Shown: positions 7,741 to 15,371, numbered from the stretch's first letter. The stretch: 21,558 bases of DNA from an uncultured bacterium (GCA_905215575.1 CAJMQV010000019.1:1-21558), one strand, 5' to 3'. Numbers and translations: made by a program. Notes: generated from the sequence alone by a model not told the origin.

Positions 7741-8217
7741 ATGAAGAATAAAAACAGTCGTTTGGAAGTAATCAAAATGATCCTTTCCAGTCAGGAAATC
7801 TCCAGTCAGGAGGCTCTTCTGATTGAGTTGGACAAAGCCGGCTTTAAGCTGACGCAGGCCACACTGTCGCGCGACTTGAAACAGCTCAAGGTGGTGAAGG
7901 CCACTACGGCATCCGGTGACTATGCGTATATGCTTCCGGGAAACCAGACTTACCGGCGGGTGTCTGATTCGCATCTGACCATGACTGAAAGCAACCGGGC
8001 CGGACTGTTGTCTGTGAAATTTTCAGGAAATATTCTGGTGATGCACACCTTGCCCGGACATGCCAGTCACATAGCTTATGATATAGATAACGCCAAAATA
8101 GATGAATTTATAGGAACAATAGCAGGCGACGACACCATATTTCTGGTTATGGCAGAAAATGTGGAGCGCAAGGCGGCTCTGAAACGCCTGGCCGAGGTTG
8201 TTCCAAATATTAAGTAA
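7741..8217 (+). CDS. argR: Arginine repressor ArgR
   Basis: The 158-residue product has the two-domain ArgR layout. An N-terminal winged helix-turn-helix spans about residues 1-70 (NSRLEVIKMILSSQEISSQE, then TQATLSRDLKQLKVVK, which contains the recognition helix). The C-terminal oligomerisation and arginine-binding domain carries GTIAGDDTIFLV, the family signature whose paired Asp residues contact arginine. It binds operators as a hexamer when arginine is plentiful and represses arginine synthesis. It is the first gene of the arginine cluster and ends four bases before the next start. ARG-box-like sites lie upstream, so autoregulation is likely. An in-frame ATG at 7729 would add four residues; 7741 is preferred from the expected N-terminus of homologues and the promoter position. 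Confidence 0.93.
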   Translation: MKNKNSRLEVIKMILSSQEISSQEALLIELDKAGFKLTQATLSRDLKQLKVVKATTASGDYAYMLPGNQTYRRVSDSHLTMTESNRAGLLSVKFSGNILVMHTLPGHASHIAYDIDNAKIDEFIGTIAGDDTIFLVMAENVERKAALKRLAEVVPNIK

Positions 8218-8221
8218 AGAA

Positions 8222-8881
8222 ATGGAAAAGGACGAATACAATGATGGTATTAGAGTAGTGGTTGCGGATGCAAGCCACGAAAAGTATGTAGACACAATTT
8301 TGACAACGATCACCGACGCTGCCAAGAAGAGAGGCTCGGGTATCGCTTCGCGTACTCACGAATATCTGGCTACCAAGATGAAGGAGCGTAAGGCTGTTAT
8401 CGCACTGGCCGGAGAGGGAGAAAACGAGGAGTTTGCCGGTTTCTGTTACATCGAAAGCTGGGGTAACAAGCAGTATGTAGCCAATTCCGGACTGATTGTT
8501 GTCGAGAAGTTCCGTCGCCACCATCTGGCTACGAGAATCAAGCGTACAGCCTTTACCTTGTCACGTCTGCGTTGGCCTCACGCCAAACTGTTCGGACTGA
8601 CCAGCCAGCGTGCGGTGATGAAAATCAATACCGAACTGGGATATGTGCCGGTAACCTTTGCCGAGCTGACCGATGACGACGCTTACTGGAAGGGATGCGG
8701 TACTCCGGAAGAACCTTGCTGCGTGAACTGCGATATTTTGGCCCGTACCGGACGTAAATATTGTGTATGCACGGCCATGTTGTATGATCCGGCTGATCAT
8801 CCTAACGAGGTGTTGCCGGTAGAACTGCCTGAAGATGTGGTCAAGATGGCACGTGAGGCAGCTGAGCACGACATGAGATAA
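8222..8881 (+). CDS. GNAT-family acyltransferase, probable glutamate N-acyl(succinyl)transferase
   Basis: This 219-residue protein has a GNAT core at about residues 10-145: GFCYIESWGNKQYVANSGL, then VVEKFRRHHLATRIKRTAF as the acyl-CoA loop, and INTELGYVPV as the final strand and helix. A Cys-rich tail follows, with Cys 159, 166, 167, 170, 181 and 183. The acyl-CoA loop departs from the usual R-x-x-G-x-[GA]. It sits between argR and argG, where the first committed step of the pathway, N-acylation of glutamate, would otherwise be missing. Because the downstream carbamoyltransferase is of the succinylornithine type, the acyl donor is probably succinyl-CoA. From memory, genetic work in B. thetaiotaomicron assigned this role to the homologue in the same position. 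I chose the ATG at 8222, with TAAAGAA upstream. An earlier in-frame start at 8198 would overlap argR. Confidence 0.75.
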   Translation: MEKDEYNDGIRVVVADASHEKYVDTILTTITDAAKKRGSGIASRTHEYLATKMKERKAVIALAGEGENEEFAGFCYIESWGNKQYVANSGLIVVEKFRRHHLATRIKRTAFTLSRLRWPHAKLFGLTSQRAVMKINTELGYVPVTFAELTDDDAYWKGCGTPEEPCCVNCDILARTGRKYCVCTAMLYDPADHPNEVLPVELPEDVVKMAREAAEHDMR

Positions 8882-8921
8882 AAACGATTAACAAACAAGA
8901 ACAAAAAAACAAACTAAGAAT

Positions 8922-10127
8922 ATGGCAAAGAAAGTAGTAGTCGCATTTAGCGGTGGTCTGGATACTTCATACACCGTGATGTATCTGGCTAAGGAGAAGG
9001 GTTATGAAGTATATGCAGCCTGCGCCAATACCGGAGGATTCAGCGCCGAGCAGCTCAAGGCAAATGAAGAGAACGCTTATAAGCTGGGTGCCAAGGGATA
9101 TGTTACACTCGATGTAACCAAGGAATATTATGAGAAGAGCTTGCGCTATATGATTTACGGAAATGTGTTGCGCAACAACTGTTATCCTATTTCCGTTTCT
9201 TCGGAGCGTATCTTCCAGGCTATTGCCATCGCACGTTATGCCAAGGAAATCGGTGCCGAGGCCATTGCGCACGGTTCAACCGGTGCGGGTAACGACCAGA
9301 TCCGTTTTGACATGACTTTCATGGTGATGGCTCCGGACATGGAAATCATCACTCTCACCCGCGACAACAACCTGAGCCGTCAGGAAGAGGTGGATTATCT
9401 GAACAGTCATGGCTACTTTGCTGACTTTACCAAACTGAAATATTCTTATAACGTAGGTATCTGGGGTACTTCTATCTGTGGCGGCGAGCTGCTCGACAGC
9501 AATCAGGGACTTCCGGAAAGCGCTTTCCTGAAGCATCCAACCAAGGAAGGAACCGAACTGCTGAAGATCGGATTCAAGAAGGGTGAGATCTGCAGCGTAA
9601 ACGGTGTGGAATATGACGACAAGGTGAAAGCCATCCAGAAGATCGAGGAGATCGGTGCGGCTTATGCCATCGGCCGTGACTGCCACGTAGGTGATACGAT
9701 TATCGGTATCAAGGGACGTGTAGGCTTCGAGGCTGCCGCTCCAATGCTGATCATCGGCGCACACCGCTTCCTGGAGAAATACACGCTGAGCAAATGGCAG
9801 CAGTATTGGAAAGAGCAGGTGGCCAACTGGTATGGCATGTTCCTGCACGAGAGTCAGTATCTGGAGCCGGTGATGCCGGATATCGAGGCCATGCTGACCA
9901 GCTCACAGCGTAACGTAAACGGTGTGGTTACTCTGGAACTGCGTCCTTACGGATTCAGCACTGTGGGTGTAGACTCTGCCGACGATCTGGTGAAGAACAA
10001 GTTCGGAGAGTATGGCGAGACTCAGAAGGGATGGACTGCCGATGATGCCAAGGGCTTCATCAAGGTGACTTCTACTCCGCTGCGTCTGTACTACGCAAAC
10101 CACAAGGACGAGGAACGTATTAAATAA
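8922..10127 (+). CDS. argG: Argininosuccinate synthase
   Basis: ArgG joins citrulline and aspartate at the cost of ATP (to AMP and PPi) to make argininosuccinate, the penultimate step of arginine synthesis in the cytoplasm. The 401 residues match the usual length. The N-terminal PP-loop ATP site is clear (AFSGGLDTSYT, residues 8-18), followed by EVYAACANTGG. Further conserved regions are AHGSTGAGNDQIRFD and NLSRQEEVDYL. The start is the only sensible Met before the PP-loop and follows an A-rich leader. It lies 40 bases after the GNAT gene, with no promoter or terminator between them, so it belongs to the argR operon. PspC and argC follow at once. Confidence 0.95.
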   Translation: MAKKVVVAFSGGLDTSYTVMYLAKEKGYEVYAACANTGGFSAEQLKANEENAYKLGAKGYVTLDVTKEYYEKSLRYMIYGNVLRNNCYPISVSSERIFQAIAIARYAKEIGAEAIAHGSTGAGNDQIRFDMTFMVMAPDMEIITLTRDNNLSRQEEVDYLNSHGYFADFTKLKYSYNVGIWGTSICGGELLDSNQGLPESAFLKHPTKEGTELLKIGFKKGEICSVNGVEYDDKVKAIQKIEEIGAAYAIGRDCHVGDTIIGIKGRVGFEAAAPMLIIGAHRFLEKYTLSKWQQYWKEQVANWYGMFLHESQYLEPVMPDIEAMLTSSQRNVNGVVTLELRPYGFSTVGVDSADDLVKNKFGEYGETQKGWTADDAKGFIKVTSTPLRLYYANHKDEERIK

Positions 10128-10142
10128 AAACAAATCAGGTTT

Positions 10143-10358
10143 ATGGAACAGGAAAAACGGAAGATGGAACGGCCCCGCAAAGAACGTATGCTGTCGGGCG
10201 TGTGTGCCGCAATAGCCAATTACTTCGGCTGGGATCCCACGCTGGTGCGTATCGTGTATGCTTTGCTCACGGTGTTTACAGCTTTTTCGGGAATTATCAT
10301 TTATTTTATCCTGCTTCTGATTATTCCTGAGGAACCGAACAGATTTTTTGGAAGATGA
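10143..10358 (+). CDS. Small PspC-domain membrane protein
   Basis: This 71-residue protein is a bare PspC domain: a basic start (MEQEKRKMERPRKERMLSGV), the typical CAAIANYFGWDPTLVRIVYAL, and one hydrophobic segment (about residues 38-62) ending in LIIPEEPNR. PspC domains in enterobacteria belong to the phage-shock membrane-stress response. Stand-alone versions are common in Bacteroidota and their role is not established. The gene is wedged between argG (15 bases upstream) and argC, and its TGA overlaps the argC ATG as ATGA. It is therefore translated with the arginine genes, probably with coupling to argC. No arginine function can be read from the sequence. Confidence 0.85.
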   Translation: MEQEKRKMERPRKERMLSGVCAAIANYFGWDPTLVRIVYALLTVFTAFSGIIIYFILLLIIPEEPNRFFGR

Positions 10359-11329
10359 TAAAAGTAGGAATTATCGGAGGCGCCGGCTATACGGCCGGCG
10401 AACTCTGCCGCATATTATTGAACCATCCGCAGGCGGAGATCGCGTTTATCAACAGCTCGAGTAACGCCGGAAACAAGATTACGGATGTGCATGAGGGACT
10501 TTATGGCGAAACGGATCTGGTGTTTACCGACCAGTTGCCGCTCGATGAGGTGGATGTGATTTTCTTCTGCTTCGGTCACGGCAAGAGCGAAGAGTTCCTG
10601 AAGGAACACGCCATCCCGGCTCACGTGAAAATCATTGACTTGGCTCAGGACTTCCGTCTGGCTGCTCCGGGCAATGACTATGTTTACGGTCTGCCGGAAC
10701 TGAACAAGGAGGCGATACAGAGCGCGCAGCATGTGGCCAATCCGGGCTGCTTTGCCACTTGCATCCAGTTGGGACTGCTGCCGTTGGCGGCTAACGGCTG
10801 GCTCAAGGGCGACATCGCCGTGAATGCCATCACCGGAAGTACCGGTGCCGGTGTGAAACCGGGCGCTACCACACACTTCAGCTGGCGTAACAACAACATG
10901 AGCATCTACAAGGCTTTCAACCATCAGCATGTACCTGAAATCCGTCAGTCGCTCAAACAGTTGCAGCCGGATTTCGACGGAGCGGTGGACTTTATCCCTT
11001 ATCGCGGTGATTTTGCGCGCGGCATCTTTGCCACTCTGGTGGTACGTATGCAGGAGGGCATGACGGCTGAGGCGGTTGTTGAGGCTTATCGCAACTACTA
11101 CAAGGATGCGGCCTTTACCCATTATGTAGAGAAGGGCATCGACATGAAGCAGGTGGTTAATACCAACAAGGCGTTGGTACACGTAGATTGTTTCGGCGAC
11201 AAACTGTTGATTACTTCTACCATCGACAATCTGCTCAAGGGAGCCAGCGGACAGGCTGTGCAGAATATGAATCTGATGTTTGGACTGGAAGAAACTGCCG
11301 GACTGAAGCTCAAGCCTTCAGCTTTCTAA
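10355..11329 (+). CDS. argC: N-acyl-gamma-glutamyl-phosphate reductase
   Basis: ArgC reduces N-acyl-glutamyl phosphate to N-acyl-glutamate semialdehyde with NADPH, the third step of arginine synthesis. In this organism the acyl group is probably succinyl. The 324-residue protein starts with the Rossmann fingerprint VGIIGGAGYTAGEL (residues 4-17). The catalytic cysteine is Cys132 in ANPGCFATC, and GSTGAGVKPG follows in the substrate domain. The start overlaps the PspC stop (ATGA). A 99-base gap with an unusual 22-bp repeat separates it from argD. Confidence 0.95.
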   Translation: MIKVGIIGGAGYTAGELCRILLNHPQAEIAFINSSSNAGNKITDVHEGLYGETDLVFTDQLPLDEVDVIFFCFGHGKSEEFLKEHAIPAHVKIIDLAQDFRLAAPGNDYVYGLPELNKEAIQSAQHVANPGCFATCIQLGLLPLAANGWLKGDIAVNAITGSTGAGVKPGATTHFSWRNNNMSIYKAFNHQHVPEIRQSLKQLQPDFDGAVDFIPYRGDFARGIFATLVVRMQEGMTAEAVVEAYRNYYKDAAFTHYVEKGIDMKQVVNTNKALVHVDCFGDKLLITSTIDNLLKGASGQAVQNMNLMFGLEETAGLKLKPSAF

Positions 11330-11342
11330 GACCCTCTCCCTT

Positions 11343-11404
11343 CATCATCGGAGATTTATCCCGACATCATTGGGGAATTTTCTCTTCATCGTCGGGGATA
11401 GTCT
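11343..11404. repeat. Three-copy 22-bp degenerate repeat in the argC-argD gap
   Basis: A 12-base core, CATC[AG]T[CT]GG[AG]GA, starts at 11343, 11365 and 11387, exactly 22 bases apart each time; the 10-base spacers are T/C-rich and poorly conserved. TATCCCGAC (11357-11365) can also pair with GTCGGGGATA (11391-11400) apart from one bulged base. The element lies in what should be the leader of argD. Its role is unknown. Confidence 0.7.
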
Positions 11405-11428
11405 TCCCTTTTTAAAAAAGAAAGAATC

Positions 11429-12568
11429 ATGAAATTATTTGATGTATATCCTTTATTTGATGTCAATATCGTAAAGGGATCAGGCTGTCATGTGTGGGAC
11501 GATAAAGGCCAGGAATATCTGGACCTGTATGGCGGTCACGCCGTGATCAGCATCGGCCATGCGCATCCTCACTATGTGGAGGCTGTAAGCAAGCAGGTGG
11601 CCACATTGGGATTTTACAGCAATTCAGTAATTAACAAGTTGCAGGTGGAGTTGGCCGAGCGCTTGGGTAAAGCCAGCGGTTATGAGGATTATCAGCTGTT
11701 CCTGATCAATTCGGGAGCCGAGGCCAACGAAAACGCACTGAAGCTGGCCAGTTTCTACAACGGACGTACCCGTGTGCTTTCTTTCGAGAAAGCGTTCCAC
11801 GGACGTACTTCACTGGCTGTAGAGGTAACCAATAATCCGAAAATCATTGCTCCGATCAACGATAACGGTCATGTCACTTACCTGCCGTTGAACGACTTGG
11901 AGGCCTTCCGTCGTGAGTTGGCTAAGGGTGATGTCTGCGCCGTGATTATCGAGTGTATTCAGGGAGTTGGCGGTATCCGTATGGTGACTCCGGAATTCAT
12001 GCAGGGACTGCGTGCCGCCTGTGATGAATACGACACTGTGCTCATCTGTGATGAAATCCAGTGCGGTTATGGTCGTAGCGGTAAGTTCTTCGCACATCAG
12101 CATCTGGGCGTGCGTCCGGACATGATTACTGTGGCAAAAGGTATTGCCAACGGTCTGCCGATGGGTGGCGTGCTGATTTCTCCGAAGTTCAAACCGGTTT
12201 ACGGTCAGTTGGGTACCACTTTCGGTGGAAATCATCTGGCTTGTGCTGCCGCTTTGGCGGTACTCGATGTCATCGAGCAGGAAAATCTGGTGGAGAACGC
12301 TGCCCGTGTGGGTGAGTTCCTGATTCAGGGAATCAAGGCGCTCAACTTGCCTCATGTGGTAGATGTTCGTGGCGAAGGTCTGATGATCGGAATCGAGCTG
12401 GATGTTCCTTATAAAGAACTGAGAAATCATTTGTTGTTTGAGGAGCACTGCTTCACCGGTTGCAGCGGTACGAATGTGCTTCGTCTGCTTCCTCCTTTGT
12501 CACTCACTCAGGAGCAGGCAGCAGACTTCCTGCAGCGCTTGCAGCGTGCGGCTCAGGCTACAAACTAA
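11429..12568 (+). CDS. argD: N-acylornithine aminotransferase
   Basis: ArgD is a class III PLP-dependent aminotransferase that converts N-acyl-glutamate semialdehyde to N-acyl-ornithine with glutamate as amino donor. The 379 residues are within the normal range. PLP-site features are INSGAEANENALKLA (residues 93-107), the cofactor Asp208 in LICDEIQCGYGRSG, and the Schiff-base Lys237 in ITVAKGIANGLPMGG. ArgD and succinylornithine aminotransferases cannot be told apart by eye; given the carbamoyltransferase two genes on, the succinylated substrate is favoured. It follows argC after a 99-base gap holding the 22-bp repeats and is followed by a strong hairpin. Confidence 0.93.
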   Translation: MKLFDVYPLFDVNIVKGSGCHVWDDKGQEYLDLYGGHAVISIGHAHPHYVEAVSKQVATLGFYSNSVINKLQVELAERLGKASGYEDYQLFLINSGAEANENALKLASFYNGRTRVLSFEKAFHGRTSLAVEVTNNPKIIAPINDNGHVTYLPLNDLEAFRRELAKGDVCAVIIECIQGVGGIRMVTPEFMQGLRAACDEYDTVLICDEIQCGYGRSGKFFAHQHLGVRPDMITVAKGIANGLPMGGVLISPKFKPVYGQLGTTFGGNHLACAAALAVLDVIEQENLVENAARVGEFLIQGIKALNLPHVVDVRGEGLMIGIELDVPYKELRNHLLFEEHCFTGCSGTNVLRLLPPLSLTQEQAADFLQRLQRAAQATN

Positions 12569-12588
12569 ACGGATTTGCAAGATATGAG

Positions 12589-12639
12589 AATAGAGCCAGA
12601 AAACGATTATGGATGCGTTTCTGGCTCTATTTGTCTTTT
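12589..12639 (+). terminator. Terminator hairpin after argD, inside the arginine/proline cluster
   Basis: A perfect 14-bp stem (12589-12602 with 12618-12631) is followed by TGTCTTTT. It lies 20 bases past the argD stop and 26 bases before proC. The T-tract is interrupted, so partial read-through into proC and argF' is possible. No clear promoter was found between the hairpin and proC. Confidence 0.75.
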
Positions 12640-12656
12640 AAATAAAGAGTTGTGAT

Positions 12657-13589
12657 ATGAAAATAGCAATTATCGGGGCCGGAAATATGGGCGGTGCCAT
12701 TGCTCGCGGATTGGCGCAGAGCAGTTTGTCTTCTGTGGCTGCACCTGTTTCATCACCTGTGCCTGCATCTTCGTCCGCTTCATCAACTGTTGCGTCGTCT
12801 GCATCCGCAGCATCGTTTGCATCTTCAGCTGCTGACAGTTATTGCCCTGCGGATGGTCCGGTCGCTTTTTATGAGATTGTGGTGGCCAATCCTTCACAGC
12901 AAAAGTTGGAGGCCTTGCAGACGGAGTATCCTTCGGTGCAGATCACGCAAAGTAATGTAGAGGCGGTGCGTGGCGCAGATTTGGTGCTGCTTGCTGTAAA
13001 ACCCTGGAAGATGGAAGAAGTTGCCTGCGAGCTGAAGCCGATTCTGGACTATCGCACCCAAATGGTGGCTTCTGTGGCCGGTGGAGTAGGACTGGCCGAT
13101 TTGTCGGCTCTGTTTCGCCACAACGATATGTTGCCGCCTCTGTTTTATGTGATGCCAAATACGGCTGTTGCCGTGCGCCAGAGTATGACTTTTGTCGCGG
13201 CGCAGGGAGCTTCCGAAGAGCAAACGGCTGCCGTGGTGGATTTGTTCCGTCTTTTGGGGGAGGCCATGTTGGTGGAAGAGCGTCTGATGGACGGCGGAAT
13301 GGCTTTGGCTTCCTGTGGCATTGCCTTTGCCATGCGCTATATCCGTGCGGCTATGGAAGGCGGAGTGGAGCTGGGCTTCTATCCCAATGAGGCAAAGCAG
13401 ATTGTGATGCAGACCCTCAGTGGTGCTGTGGAACTCTTGCGAAGCACCGGAAACCATCCGGAAGCAGAGATCGATCGGGTGACCACTCCGGGAGGAATTA
13501 CTATCCGCGGGCTGAACGAAATGGAGCATGCCGGCTTTACCGACAGCGTAATCCGGGGATTGCGTGCCGCACGTCCTGCGAAGAAATAA
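12657..13589 (+). CDS. proC: Pyrroline-5-carboxylate reductase with a Ser/Ala-rich insert
   Basis: ProC reduces 1-pyrroline-5-carboxylate to proline with NAD(P)H. The Rossmann fingerprint IAIIGAGNMGGAIARGLAQ (residues 3-21) is followed by a low-complexity insert of about 45 residues (22-66) made almost only of Ser, Ala, Val and Pro. The normal fold then resumes with IVVANPSQQKLEAL. Later motifs include LLAVKPWKMEEV, VASVAGGVGL, MPNTAVAV and TTPGGITIRGLNEMEHAGF. The protein is 310 residues long, against about 260-280 for the family. The insert falls in the loop between the first helix and second strand of the nucleotide-binding domain. In the region where E. coli ProC has S-G-S-S-P-A, this protein has SCGIAFA. 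It sits between argD and argF'. Confidence 0.93.
   Translation: MKIAIIGAGNMGGAIARGLAQSSLSSVAAPVSSPVPASSSASSTVASSASAASFASSAADSYCPADGPVAFYEIVVANPSQQKLEALQTEYPSVQITQSNVEAVRGADLVLLAVKPWKMEEVACELKPILDYRTQMVASVAGGVGLADLSALFRHNDMLPPLFYVMPNTAVAVRQSMTFVAAQGASEEQTAAVVDLFRLLGEAMLVEERLMDGGMALASCGIAFAMRYIRAAMEGGVELGFYPNEAKQIVMQTLSGAVELLRSTGNHPEAEIDRVTTPGGITIRGLNEMEHAGFTDSVIRGLRAARPAKK
12720..12842 (+). repeat. Low-complexity Ser/Ala-coding insert in proC
   Basis: The bases encoding ProC residues 22-62 are a run of related TCn, GCn and GTn codons. GCATC-type words recur (for example GCATCTTC, GCATCCGC, GCATCGTT, GCATCTTC), as if built by slippage. The frame stays open throughout. Confidence 0.75.
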
Positions 13590-13616
13590 GATTAAAGAAC
13601 TAAAAAAACAAACATA

Positions 13617-14579
13617 ATGAGAGTATTTCAGAATGTATCAGATCTGGGAGATCTGAAGTTGGCCTTGAAGGAGGCTTTTGAGATTAAGAAAGACCGTTTC
13701 CAGTTTCAGCATCTGGGAAAGAACAAGACTGCGTTGCTGATTTTCTTCAATAACAGTCTGCGTACCCGTTTGAGCACGCAGAAGGCTGCCATGAATCTGG
13801 GAATGAATGTGATTGTACTGGATGTGAATCAGGGAGCGTGGAAGTTGGAAACTGAGCGTGGCGTGATTATGGATAGTGATAAGAGCGAACACCTGTTGGA
13901 AGCTATTCCGGTAATGGGTTCTTATTGTGACATTATCGGAGTGCGTTCGTTTGCTACTTTTGAGAGCCGCAAGGACGATTACGAAGAGAAGATTCTGAAT
14001 CAGTTCATCAAATATTCCGGTAAGCCGGTATTTTTTATGGAGAGTGCTACAGTGCATCCTTTGCAGAGTTTTGCCGACTTGATTACCATCGAAGAGTATA
14101 AGAAAACCGCTCGTCCAAAGGTGGTATTGTCTTGGGCACCGCATCCAAAGGCATTGCCGCAGGCTGTTCCAAATAGTTTTGCGCAGTGGATGAACGCTGC
14201 TGATGTGGATTTTGTCATTACACATCCAGAAGGATATGAGTTGGATCCGATGTTCGTAGGCGATGCAAAGGTGGAATACGACCAGATGAAGGCTTTTGAG
14301 GGAGCAGACTTTATCTATGCCAAGAACTGGAGTTGTCCGGGAGTGACCCGTCCGGAAGATTATGGCAAGGTGTTGTCAAAAGATATGAGCTGGACTGTAG
14401 ATGAGGCTCACATGGCAGTAACCAATAATGCCTACTTCATGCACTGTCTGCCGGTTCGTCGTAATATGATTGTTACTGACGATGTGATTGAGAGCCCGCA
14501 ATCATTGGTTATTCCGGAAGCCGCTAACCGTGAGATCTCCGCAACAGTAGTTCTGAAGCGTATGCTCGAATCTCTGTAA
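13617..14579 (+). CDS. argF': N-succinylornithine carbamoyltransferase
   Basis: The enzyme transfers the carbamoyl group from carbamoyl phosphate to an N-acylated ornithine; the B. fragilis member of this branch is known to use N-succinylornithine. The 320-residue protein has the carbamoyl-phosphate site FFNNSLRTRLSTQKA (residues 43-57), the 80s loop around 85-98, and ESATVHPLQSFADL in the second half of the carbamoyl-phosphate domain. HCLPVRRN near the C-terminus replaces the HCLPAYR-type motif of ordinary ornithine carbamoyltransferases and matches the N-acylornithine branch. It lacks the D-x-x-x-S-M-G-type ornithine loop in its usual form. It follows proC by 27 bases with no promoter between them, and a strong terminator follows. 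Succinyl versus acetyl specificity is inferred from taxonomy and family. Confidence 0.9.
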   Translation: MRVFQNVSDLGDLKLALKEAFEIKKDRFQFQHLGKNKTALLIFFNNSLRTRLSTQKAAMNLGMNVIVLDVNQGAWKLETERGVIMDSDKSEHLLEAIPVMGSYCDIIGVRSFATFESRKDDYEEKILNQFIKYSGKPVFFMESATVHPLQSFADLITIEEYKKTARPKVVLSWAPHPKALPQAVPNSFAQWMNAADVDFVITHPEGYELDPMFVGDAKVEYDQMKAFEGADFIYAKNWSCPGVTRPEDYGKVLSKDMSWTVDEAHMAVTNNAYFMHCLPVRRNMIVTDDVIESPQSLVIPEAANREISATVVLKRMLESL

Positions 14580-14960
14580 TAGATCAGTAGACGGAACAAA
14601 ATGCTTCGGACTGGGTCTGAATATGACAAGGCTCAGAGTTTAAAAGATTTCTCCGAAGTATTCGTATGTTGACGATAAAAAAGGAATAGTCGTATCAAGC
14701 TTTGTTCAGAGCTGTGATACGATTATTCCTTTTGCTTTTAAAAGTATGCAGTTTGTTGCTTAAAGGCTCATATTATTGAATTGAATCTTGAACACTCATT
14801 TATCTGTTTTAGAGGATTATGGACTTTAAATCCCGATATAATCTTCTCTAAAACCGAGTTTTTAGATGTGTGTTTGTTCTTTCCTTTTTAGTAGTCCTTG
14901 GCTGGCTATTTTTTTAATGCGCCTTTTATTTTTATATTCTTTTTCCCTTTGGGTGTTCTT
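14580..14960. other. Gene-free region between argF' and the rhodanese lipoprotein
   Basis: This 381-base gap holds the argF' terminator (14679-14740) and an inverted repeat at 14807-14853 (TTTTAGAG-GATTAT with ATAATC-TT-CTCTAAAA, two-base bulge, 17-base loop) that could end the - strand operon, though it lacks a T-run on that side. Upstream of the terminator, CTTCGGA (about 14603) can pair with TCCGAAG (about 14652). No plausible coding frame was seen on either strand. Confidence 0.5.
14679..14740 (+). terminator. Terminator of argF'
   Basis: A 19-bp stem (14679-14697 with 14715-14733) has one G-U pair and a 17-base loop, followed by GCTTTTA. It lies 100 bases past the argF' stop and closes the arginine/proline cluster. 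Confidence 0.75.
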
Positions 14961-15356
14961 TTACTCTGTGGCAAAATGATTGTCCTGCCATTCTATAAAA
15001 CCGCCTTTCAGGTTATATATCGGTTTAAAGCCCTTTTCTTTTAATTGGTTGGCGGCTTTAAGGCTGCGCATACCGCTACGGCAATAAACGGCTACCGGCA
15101 GTTCTTTATTCAGCTTCTCTTCTGCCAGGCGATTGAAATCCGCGCTTTTGACATCGATCAGAATCGCGCCGGGAATATGTCCGCTCTGAAATTCTTCCGG
15201 AGTGCGCACATCAACTAATTGAATAGGTTTAGTGCTTTCTATTAACTGACGGAATTCCGGGGCATTTATAGTATTGATGGCTGTATCTCCGCTATGGCAT
15301 CCGGTACATCCTAAGATGCTGCCAAAAAGAATGCCCAATAAACTCTTATGTTTCAT
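14961..15356 (-). CDS. Rhodanese-domain lipoprotein
   Basis: The 131-residue product has a short signal sequence ending in ILGC or CTGC (lipid-anchor Cys17 or Cys20), followed by a single rhodanese domain. The domain shows QLVDVRTPEEFQSGHIPGA and the active-site loop YCRSGMRS, with catalytic Cys92. Stand-alone rhodanese domains carry sulfane sulfur or bind small anions; the substrate here is unknown. As a lipoprotein it would act outside the inner membrane. It starts 15 bases after the NigD-like gene stops and is the last gene of the - strand operon. Confidence 0.88.
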   Translation of the reverse strand: MKHKSLLGILFGSILGCTGCHSGDTAINTINAPEFRQLIESTKPIQLVDVRTPEEFQSGHIPGAILIDVKSADFNRLAEEKLNKELPVAVYCRSGMRSLKAANQLKEKGFKPIYNLKGGFIEWQDNHFATE

Positions 15357-15371
15357 TGTGTCGCTTTTATA

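Noticed and set aside
10415..11182. 255-codon open frame on - opposite argC
   Set aside because: argC is unmistakable on + (GGAGYTAGEL, Cys132); the opposite frame is a shadow.
11810..12448. 212-codon open frame on - opposite argD
   Set aside because: It is opposite the PLP-binding core of argD and has no domain or start signals of its own.
13617..14579. Ordinary ornithine carbamoyltransferase
   Set aside because: HCLPVRRN and the 80s-loop/substrate-loop sequence belong to the N-acylornithine branch, not to ArgF/ArgI.
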